From: Nitrospinota bacterium | Lineage (GTDB): Bacteria > Nitrospinota_A > UBA7883 > JACRLM01 | Assembly (NCBI GenBank): GCA_015231995.1 | Contig: JADGAO010000129.1 | Span: 1 to 9,347, forward strand | Length of the DNA: 9,347 nucleotides | Reading direction: 5' to 3' | Shown: piece after piece, positions 1-5,716 of the stretch | Layout: every line of letters begins with the position of its first letter | How positions within the stretch are numbered: position 1 is the first letter of the stretch | Position numbers and translations under genes: made by a program | Notes under the pieces: model-generated | Database searches by the model: none | What the model saw: only the letters and a program-made list of their open reading frames with translations | What the model was told of the DNA's origin: nothing

Positions 1-89
1 CGCCCGTCGAGGCCGCGATGAGGATTTGGGGCGGGACGCCCGCGCTCCCAGGCAAATATAGCGCGTGAACACAACCTGCGGCGCTAGTC

Positions 90-118
90 TTGACTTTGAA
101 AGGACAGAGGGGTATTGT
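90..118 (+). promoter_or_regulatory. Candidate sigma-70 promoter for the lipoprotein gene
   Basis: TTGACT at 90-95 matches the -35 consensus at 5 of 6 positions. TATTGT at 113-118 matches the -10 consensus at 4 of 6, and the spacer is exactly 17 nt. Transcription would begin near 125, giving a leader of about 100 nt before the ATG at 225. It is the best promoter-like pair in this leader, but it is called by eye only. It also argues against translation starting at the TTG at 90, which would lie inside the -35 box. Confidence 0.45.
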
Positions 119-127
119 CCCATATCG

Positions 128-147
128 TGGCAACTGCTTTTTTGCCA
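128..147 (+). other. Small hairpin in the leader of the lipoprotein gene
   Basis: TGGCAA (128-133) and TTGCCA (142-147) form a perfect 6-bp stem around an 8-nt, T-rich loop, a few bases after the predicted transcription start. It could be a 5' stabilising stem-loop. No riboswitch family is recognised, and apart from this hairpin and the promoter nothing else is clear in 1-224. Confidence 0.3.
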
Positions 148-213
148 GCATCTTGGCGCTCTGCCTATGTGGGGGTGGGCGCGCCTTTCACGCGGGGCAT
201 GGGTCGTTCGACC

Positions 214-220
214 AAGGGGG
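214..220 (+). promoter_or_regulatory. Ribosome binding site that sets the lipoprotein start
   Basis: AAGGGGG lies 4 nt before the ATG at 225. That ATG opens directly into a lipoprotein signal peptide, whereas the upstream part of the same open frame (from 90) encodes an unconvincing Cys/Gly-rich stretch. This places the start at 225. Confidence 0.7.
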
Positions 221-224
221 AAAT

Positions 225-1589
225 ATGAAAAAATCGTCACGTCATCCATTAATCACATTGTTTGTCGTTTTCGCGTTTCTGGCGCAGGCGTCGGGGCTGT
301 CGGGTTGCGCCGATGCGGAAAAAGCCTATAAAGAAGCCACAGGGCAGACCGTGGTGGACGATTCCAAAGTCCGCTCCAAACTCGAAACCATCAACCAGAT
401 GAGCGATAACGCCGCCAATCAGGCCATCGCTATGATGGAAGCGGTTCAGGCCGCGCAAGCGAAAGGAGACGCCGGGGATGTATTGGGCATGGCCGACATC
501 TGGGTTGATCAGGTCGGCCCTAATGCTGACCTGTTGTTATCAACAATAGAGCAGATAGAAGCGGCGGAAAAAGTCATAAACGAACAAACCAGCGCCGCGC
601 GAACCGGGGGTGAGCATCCCTCCGTGGAGGTGGCCCCGGCGGTGGCTTATGCCGGATATGTGCTGGGATTAGCGGCGCTTGGATGGGGCTTCAAACAGAT
701 ATCCAACATGGTGAGCGGGGAAAGAAAAGTTGTGGCAACGTCGGCTCCAGGTTCGCAGGAGGAAAAAAACGCCATCGCCAACATAAAAAACGGAGGGCTT
801 CAGGCGATTGAGCTACTGGCCAAAACGGTCGTGAAATTCGGCACAAAGACAATAAGCAGTACCGCCGGGGCGATCTGGACAGTCTATGACATGGCGAAAA
901 AAGTTTTGGCCGGCAAGCCCAAGGCCATTGGAGGCACCAAGGAATGTGCCAGCGCGGCAAACCAACGGATTGGGCAAAATGGCGGTGTGAATTTATTGAG
1001 TAGCGGTTGCAAAATTTACATTGGCGAGGCGACGACTTCCGGCTCTTCCCATACGTTTGACGGCCTTCCCGATGGCAATTGGGACATGATGGTCTTCCAG
1101 TCCGCCCTGGCTCGCACGTTACTCAAAAGCTGGGCCACTACGGGAGTTCCCATTACCGTGCAAAAGGCGTTCATAGCCATAGCCGACGCCACCGCCAAGA
1201 ACGTCAAGGCGAGCGACGCGGGAACTTACACCGCTCCGAGCGATGGTGGAAGCTCCGGCGGCGATGGTGGTGGTGCGTCTGCCAGCTTCCCAAGAGAATA
1301 CAGCGGGAGCGGACCATTTACATGGGGCGACTGCTCCACGACCATTAACTGGAATGTAACTTTGCTCGCCGACGGTACGGTATCGGGCACATCAACGCCC
1401 ACCTCTGGATGCGGTGATTCTGGTGGGGATGTAATAACACACTCTGGGACTCATTCAGGGGGTAGTTTCATCATGAGCGCCACCAACAGCGTAGGGGAAA
1501 CAACCAGCGGAATATTCGATGAAAACTCTATGACTGGGTCAGGTTCTGGGGGCGGCGCGAATTGGTCATTTACCCTGACGAGGAAATGA
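225..1589 (+). CDS. Putative outer-membrane or periplasmic lipoprotein of unknown function
   Basis: The product is 454 aa and I do not recognise its family. Residues 1-28 form a lipoprotein signal peptide: a Lys/Arg-rich start, a hydrophobic core, and the lipobox L-S-G-C with Cys28 as the lipidation site. Residue 29 is Ala, so there is no Asp+2 inner-membrane retention signal and outer-membrane placement is plausible. Residues about 29-125 are Ala/Glu/Gln-rich and look helical. A hydrophobic Ala/Gly/Leu stretch at 137-160 could be a membrane-active or buried helix. Residues about 240-330 include Cys241 and Cys262, possibly a disulfide, and a short beta-like segment. A Gly/Ser/Asp linker (about 340-352) leads to a Thr/Ser/Gly-rich, probably beta-sheet C-terminal domain (355-454) with Cys370 and Cys396. 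The mosaic of helical body, linker and beta domain suggests a surface or envelope role, which is inference only. The gene may be co-transcribed with the next one. Confidence 0.8.
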   Translation: MKKSSRHPLITLFVVFAFLAQASGLSGCADAEKAYKEATGQTVVDDSKVRSKLETINQMSDNAANQAIAMMEAVQAAQAKGDAGDVLGMADIWVDQVGPNADLLLSTIEQIEAAEKVINEQTSAARTGGEHPSVEVAPAVAYAGYVLGLAALGWGFKQISNMVSGERKVVATSAPGSQEEKNAIANIKNGGLQAIELLAKTVVKFGTKTISSTAGAIWTVYDMAKKVLAGKPKAIGGTKECASAANQRIGQNGGVNLLSSGCKIYIGEATTSGSSHTFDGLPDGNWDMMVFQSALARTLLKSWATTGVPITVQKAFIAIADATAKNVKASDAGTYTAPSDGGSSGGDGGGASASFPREYSGSGPFTWGDCSTTINWNVTLLADGTVSGTSTPTSGCGDSGGDVITHSGTHSGGSFIMSATNSVGETTSGIFDENSMTGSGSGGGANWSFTLTRK

Positions 1590-1591
1590 CG

Positions 1592-1650
1592 GGGAAGACG
1601 GCTGGACAGTGATTTGAGGCGATCCACCCGCCAGGGAGGCGAGTCTTCCC
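1592..1650 (+). other. Inverted repeat after the lipoprotein gene
   Basis: GGGAAGAC (1592-1599) is perfectly complementary to GTCTTCCC (1643-1650), and CTGG/CCAG (1602-1605 with 1631-1634) can pair inside it. The structure starts 2 nt after the stop codon. No T-run follows, so it is not a textbook intrinsic terminator. It could be a 3' stabilising structure or a repeat remnant. The rest of 1590-1735 shows no convincing promoter. Confidence 0.35.
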
Positions 1651-1723
1651 GGCGGGGTTTATACCACCGCATGAGCCGACGGATCGTGAAAGAGAGTTGC
1701 GACGCGCTTTAAATGAACGAATT

Positions 1724-1728
1724 GGGAG
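1724..1728 (+). promoter_or_regulatory. Ribosome binding site that sets the start of the GYF_2/TM2 gene
   Basis: GGGAG lies 7 nt before the ATG at 1736. The open frame also has a TTG at 1697, but that start has no good site and would only add 13 residues ahead of the GYF-type domain. Confidence 0.65.
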
Positions 1729-1735
1729 CGATCTC

Positions 1736-2674
1736 ATGAGCGAGGAGCGAATCTGGCATATAAGCGCAGGCGGCGCAACGCACGGCCCTCTTAAATATTC
1801 CGAGATAAAGAAAGCCCTGGAATGGTTTAAGGTTGACGGCGATACCGTTGTATGGAAAGAAGGCTGGCAGGAATGGAAAAAAATAAAAGAATGCCCGGAG
1901 TTTAAGGAGACGCTTTCCGCCATTCCCGCCGCGCCGCCGGCAAGGCGATACAAAGACAAACAAACGGCCGCCCTGCTTGCCATAATCCTTGGCGCAACCG
2001 GCGCGCACAGGTTCTATCTTGGACAGAAAAGGGGCCTGATATATCCACTCTTCACAGCGATACTTTACGCTCAGGTCGAGACTGCATGTAGCCCTTCATT
2101 TTATTTTTTCCCGGGGATCATCGCGGCCCTGGAAGGCGTGGCGTTTTTGACGGCCTCGAAAGCCAGGTGGGACAAGCTTTATAACTCGAATGAATGGGGA
2201 GTTTATTATTCGGGAACGGCGATTGGGACAATATTGGCTACGGTGTTCTTTGTAACGTGCTATTTTTTAACCGTTGGCATGAACTCTTTAAATTATAATA
2301 ACAGTTGCAGGCGGTCGTGTGGCCAACTCAGGTCAGACCTGGCTAATCTATCCTTGCTCCAGGAAGAATATTTCGCCGCAAACAAAAAGTATTTTAATGG
2401 AACCATCAAAATGGGGGTTATTACAGGAGACGGGAAGGTTTTAGAGGGAATTATCAAAGGAGACAACGGGGAGAGTGTTTTTGAGCCGGGCAAGGATATC
2501 GCCATTGTAATTACAACGGGAGACGATAAAGCGAGCTATGTGGCGGTAGGAACTCATCCTTTGTGCGACAAAGAGTACACATGGGATTCGAAACAAAAAC
2601 ATGAGACTATCGGGAATTTGCAATCGAGAAAAGTGGAACTGAGAGGCGAAATTAAATCTGGCAGGGGAGATTGA
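1736..2674 (+). CDS. Membrane protein: GYF_2 domain, TM2 domain, pilin-like C-terminal domain
   Basis: The product is 312 aa. Residues about 5-52 match the GYF_2 pattern: an aromatic opening strand, a GP turn, an S-E-I helix, and V-W-K-E-G-W-x-E-W. This is a small cytoplasmic fold thought to bind peptides. Residues about 74-142 match the TM2 domain, with G-A-H-R-F-Y-L-G between two membrane segments and A-L-E-G in the second. A third membrane helix follows at 159-182. Residues about 190-292 resemble the soluble part of a type IV pilin: the R-S-D-L-A-N-L helix, an E-E-Y-F-A-A-N-x-x-Y motif, beta strands, and a closing Y-T-W-D-S. No prepilin peptidase site (G-F-T-L-E-type) precedes it, so it is anchored by an ordinary helix rather than assembled as a pilin. 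Three crossings would put this domain outside the cytoplasm if the N-terminus is inside. The function is unknown. The gene is visibly AT-richer than the minus-strand operon. Confidence 0.85.
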   Translation: MSEERIWHISAGGATHGPLKYSEIKKALEWFKVDGDTVVWKEGWQEWKKIKECPEFKETLSAIPAAPPARRYKDKQTAALLAIILGATGAHRFYLGQKRGLIYPLFTAILYAQVETACSPSFYFFPGIIAALEGVAFLTASKARWDKLYNSNEWGVYYSGTAIGTILATVFFVTCYFLTVGMNSLNYNNSCRRSCGQLRSDLANLSLLQEEYFAANKKYFNGTIKMGVITGDGKVLEGIIKGDNGESVFEPGKDIAIVITTGDDKASYVAVGTHPLCDKEYTWDSKQKHETIGNLQSRKVELRGEIKSGRGD

Positions 2675-2682
2675 AAAACTGG

Positions 2683-2794
2683 CTTCCCTGACAAGGGGAG
2701 GTGGCGCGTATTCGCGCCGTGGGGGGTACCCCCCCACGCTCGCGGAGCCTGCCCTGAGCTTACCGAAGGACTCACTGCCCCCTTGTCAAGGAAG
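2683..2794. repeat. Palindromic repeat element, copy A, with terminal inverted repeats
   Basis: The 16-bp ends at 2683-2698 and 2779-2794 are inverted repeats matching at 15 of 16 positions. Inside are two hairpins: GGCGCG/CGCGCC around TATT (2703-2718), then a G6-TA-C6 palindrome flanked by GT/AC (about 2719-2737). Read in this orientation, the left half matches the reverse complement of copy C at 9280-9327. The element lies between convergent genes, 9 nt after the plus-strand stop, and may act as a bidirectional transcript end. No T-run supports classical termination. No transposase is present, so it would be non-autonomous if mobile. Confidence 0.75.
2745..2773. repeat. REP-like segment inside repeat copy A
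   Basis: AGCCTGCCCTGAGCTT at 2746-2761 followed by CGAAGG closely resembles a short dispersed repeat that I recall from many unrelated environmental bacterial genomes (consensus near CCTGCCCTGAGCTTGTCGAAGG). The match is from memory and was not searched. It has no counterpart in copies B or C, which suggests copy A is a mosaic. Confidence 0.35.
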
Positions 2795-2878
2795 GCTTTG
2801 CATAACACCCTGGTTGCTCCGAAGTGTTCTTCACCTCGGACTCCTAATATCTTAAGACATTTTGATAAACAAAGACGT
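2788..2878. repeat. Dispersed segment, copy 1 (second copy at 9132-9220)
   Basis: This stretch of about 90 bp aligns with 9132-9220. Shared blocks are CTTTGCATAAC, GTGTTCTTC followed by CCTCGGACTCCTAA, and GATAAACAAAGACG. A stem TCCGAAG/CCTCGGA (2818-2824 with 2834-2840, one mismatch) holds a loop TGTTCTTCA, and the second copy has the same hairpin with a perfect stem. The segment ends 3 nt before the stop codon of the minus-strand gene at 2882, so it forms the immediate 3' untranslated region of that operon. Confidence 0.7.
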
Positions 2879-2881
2879 ACT

Positions 2882-5716
2882 TTACGGTTTTTTCACCAGC
2901 GAATCGGCCAACTCGGGTCTCATCCTTATCAACTCTCCCATCACCTCTTTGAACTTGTCGGCGTTGCCCATCTGCTGATACGACTTGCCCAGATAAAAAT
3001 AAGCCTCCAGCAAATCCGGGTTTATTTTCCTGGCCCAATCGAAGAGCTTGGTCGAAGACTGGAAATCCCTGCGGTAATAGTACATGTATCCGAGATCGAA
3101 CACGGCAAGCGACAGGAAAGGATCGTGTGGAACGAGTTTGGCGGCCTCTTTATAGCTTTCAAACTCGGCGGGGTAATCGCGTTTGGCGTGATGTATTTTC
3201 CCTTCCAGCAGTTTTGACCTGCCTTGAGTGTAGCGTTCCAGGGCGGTGGAGAATTCGGCGTCCTTCTCCGCGCCCGGGATAAGGCGTATGGGGTTTTTCC
3301 TGTTTTGCGACATCAGCGTGAAGTTGGAGATGGCGTTGGCGCTTCTCTTCCACATGTAACGCGGGGCCTGATATTCGATCACGGGCCGGTCGTCGGTGTT
3401 CAGGGGAGCGTCTTTTGCGAACTCCATGACGCCCGCCCGATCCATCACATAGAAGCTCAGGAAGGAGAGGGGATCGGATCGCTCCATGATGTCTTCCTTA
3501 ATGACCTCCTCCGAAAGGGACTTCATCAGGTTTGCGGGGTTTATGACAAGCGGCTCGGACGACCCGATGAGCGCCAGCGCCGGATACTCGCTGTTGATGT
3601 CGCCGGAGAAGACCTCCACATGTTCGAAAGCCTCGGCGAACGTGCGCATGATGACCTTCAGGTTGTCTGGCGAAAGCTGATACAGCGGAAGCCACTGCGC
3701 CATTATCCCGCCCTTGTTGAGCGTGGCTTTGACGTTGCGGAAATGCTCCAGGGAGTAGAGGTAGCCCACTCCGGCGCTGTCGGGCTGGAACAGGTCGGAG
3801 ATCACCACGTCGTATTTGCGTTTGGTCACCCGCGCATAGTGCCGCCCGTCCCAGAAGGTGAGGTGGAACCTGCGGTCGGAGACTATTTTCCTGTTCTCCT
3901 TGGCGAAAAGCCTCTGCGCCTCCAGCAGGGTGGGGACTATCTCCACGCACTCTATCCGCTCCACCTTGTCATGCAGTCCCACGGCCCCCGCCGTGATCCC
4001 CGACCCGAGCGAGATGAGCAGGACGTCTTTGGCTTCCGGTTTGAGTATCAAGGGTATATGGCCGAACCGCACGGCCACGTCGCCGCTGGTGGCGAGCTGA
4101 TAGTTGTTGACGAGCAGTTTGAGCGGGCCGTTCGTGTCTTTTTGCGTGACGCGCACCGTGCCCATCACGCCTTCCTGCGCGAACACGATGTTGTCCGGGG
4201 TCTTGGCGCCAAGGCCGATATTGACTCCCGATATCTCGAACATGATGAAAAGGGCCAGCGCCGGGATTGCGGAGGCGAACGGAACCCACCAGAACGTTTT
4301 CCTCGAAACGGATTTGGCCAGGGCGATGAAGCCAGTGGCCATAGCCAGGGCCGAGATCGCAAACACGCTTCTTTGCAGGCCGATGGCGGGTAGCATGAGG
4401 AACGCGACCGCAAGCGAGCCGAGTATCCCTCCGGCCGTGCCTATCGAATATGACAATCCGGCGCTTCTTCCGAGGGTGGAGAGGGACGCGGTGGTCACCA
4501 TGCAGACAAGCGGGTATGCCAGACCCATCAGTATCGTCGGTAGCAGGAAAACCATCGTCATCAATATCAGCATGACGACGATATCTTTTCTCCAGTCAAT
4601 CTCGTCCACCATTCCGGCCAGGCTTCCCGTGATGTCGTAGGAGTAGGCGAAGAAAATGACGCTTATGCACCCTAGGACGCCGATACCCACCTGCGCCAGC
4701 CCGAAAAGGGCCAGCGGATCCCTGCTTTTATCGAGGGATCGGGAGAAGATATGGCTTCCCAACCCCATGCCTAACAAGAAAACCGCAAGCAGGTTGGTGA
4801 ACAGGTAAACCGTGGACTTGTAGGAAACGATGAACGCCCTCGTCCAGAGTATCTCGAAAGCAAGCGAGCAGAACCCCGCCAAAAAGAAGAGCGTTAGCGC
4901 AAGAGCAACGGAAACCGGGGCGCGCGTGAACGCCGCCTCTTTATCGGCGTCCGTTTTTTTCTTTTTCTCCTCGCGCGGGCGGACGGCCTGTTGCTGTGTC
5001 TCATGGGGCAAGGCGAAACCGGCGTCCTTGAATCTGAACCACAACGTCCCCGCCACCACCAGGTTAAGTATCACGGCCACGGCAAGCGACCCGATAACGC
5101 CCAGCCACGGCCCAAGCAGGAAACCCGACGCGAGCGCACCCACCGTTCCGCCGTAGGTGTTGAAAGCGTAGAGCGACCCCACGCCTTTTCCCACCTGTTT
5201 TAAGTCCCCGACGAAAAACCTGCTCATGACGGGAAGAGTGCCGCCCATGAGCATGGTTGGCCCGGCCAGCAGGACGAAAAGCGAGACGTATCTTATCAGT
5301 ATCCATGAGCCGGAGTTGATGGACTCCACGTCCATAGCCCCCACGATGGCGTTGTCGGCCACGCGGATGAGGAACGTGACGAGCAGGGCGGATATGGCGA
5401 TGCCGACTTCCAGCCCGATGTAAAGTTTCAGCGGAAGGCGGGTGGCGTCCGCCGCCTTGCCGAAAAAATGGCTTCCCAGCGCAAGGCCCGTCAGGAACGC
5501 CGCCACGACTATCGAGACGGCGTAAACGGTGTTGCCGAACACCAGCGACAGCTCCCGCACCCACACGCCCTGGTATATGAGACCAGCCGCTCCCGAAACG
5601 AACACGAGAGCCTGTATAAGCGCGCTTGGCGGGGACGCTACCCCGGCGGGATCAATCGTCCTGCTTATGTTTTTGTCTGTCTCTTGCTTCTTGTTTCTGT
5701 TCGGCTGACTTGGCAT
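2882..5716 (-). CDS. Fused MFS-like/spermidine-synthase-like membrane protein with C-terminal TPR repeats
   Basis: The product is 944 aa, far longer than soluble SpeE (about 280-300 aa). Two similar hydrophobic blocks (about 33-228 and 269-498) each open with an A-G-x-x-x-L-x-(Y/F)-(Q/E)-x-(V/L)-W-x-R motif and contain T-x-L-M-G, consistent with tandem duplication. A Lys/Glu-rich linker (229-267) separates them. Residues about 515-720 form a Rossmann-like aminopropyltransferase domain: L-V-N-N-Y-Q, S-L-G-S-G-I-T-A-G at the expected SAM-type site (569-577), the acidic E592, F-W-D-G-R (621-625), and S-D-L-F-Q-P-D-S-A-G (640-649). TPR-like helices follow (about 821-938). The classic G-G-G-D-G motif of polyamine synthases is absent, so its substrate need not be a polyamine. 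ATG 5716 has AAGGAG 10 nt upstream and overlaps the regulator gene by 65 nt, which suggests translational coupling. It is the likely output gene of the two-component operon. Confidence 0.88.
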   Translation of the reverse strand: MPSQPNRNKKQETDKNISRTIDPAGVASPPSALIQALVFVSGAAGLIYQGVWVRELSLVFGNTVYAVSIVVAAFLTGLALGSHFFGKAADATRLPLKLYIGLEVGIAISALLVTFLIRVADNAIVGAMDVESINSGSWILIRYVSLFVLLAGPTMLMGGTLPVMSRFFVGDLKQVGKGVGSLYAFNTYGGTVGALASGFLLGPWLGVIGSLAVAVILNLVVAGTLWFRFKDAGFALPHETQQQAVRPREEKKKKTDADKEAAFTRAPVSVALALTLFFLAGFCSLAFEILWTRAFIVSYKSTVYLFTNLLAVFLLGMGLGSHIFSRSLDKSRDPLALFGLAQVGIGVLGCISVIFFAYSYDITGSLAGMVDEIDWRKDIVVMLILMTMVFLLPTILMGLAYPLVCMVTTASLSTLGRSAGLSYSIGTAGGILGSLAVAFLMLPAIGLQRSVFAISALAMATGFIALAKSVSRKTFWWVPFASAIPALALFIMFEISGVNIGLGAKTPDNIVFAQEGVMGTVRVTQKDTNGPLKLLVNNYQLATSGDVAVRFGHIPLILKPEAKDVLLISLGSGITAGAVGLHDKVERIECVEIVPTLLEAQRLFAKENRKIVSDRRFHLTFWDGRHYARVTKRKYDVVISDLFQPDSAGVGYLYSLEHFRNVKATLNKGGIMAQWLPLYQLSPDNLKVIMRTFAEAFEHVEVFSGDINSEYPALALIGSSEPLVINPANLMKSLSEEVIKEDIMERSDPLSFLSFYVMDRAGVMEFAKDAPLNTDDRPVIEYQAPRYMWKRSANAISNFTLMSQNRKNPIRLIPGAEKDAEFSTALERYTQGRSKLLEGKIHHAKRDYPAEFESYKEAAKLVPHDPFLSLAVFDLGYMYYYRRDFQSSTKLFDWARKINPDLLEAYFYLGKSYQQMGNADKFKEVMGELIRMRPELADSLVKKP

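Noticed and set aside
3..68. Short open frame at the left edge ending in TGA at 66-68, as a possible 3' end of an upstream gene
   Set aside because: Only 21 codons are visible and no family is recognisable. A second frame is equally open to 60, so there is no basis for choosing.
128..145. TGGC...TTGC resembling a sigma-54 promoter upstream of the lipoprotein gene
   Set aside because: The spacing between the GG and GC elements is 13 nt instead of 10, and the match is explained by the TGGCAA/TTGCCA hairpin.
90..224. Extended start (TTG at 90) for the lipoprotein gene
   Set aside because: It would place the start in the predicted -35 box and bury the signal peptide behind 45 unlikely residues. 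The ATG at 225 has a good ribosome binding site.
2675..2881. CRISPR-like repeats or a classical intrinsic terminator in the convergent gap
   Set aside because: There is no regular repeat-spacer spacing and no T-run follows any of the hairpins.
3224..4393. 389-codon plus-strand open frame
   Set aside because: It is antisense to the spermidine-synthase-like gene, which has clear domain motifs. Its own translation is Arg/His/Gly-rich with no recognisable domain, as expected of a GC-rich shadow frame.
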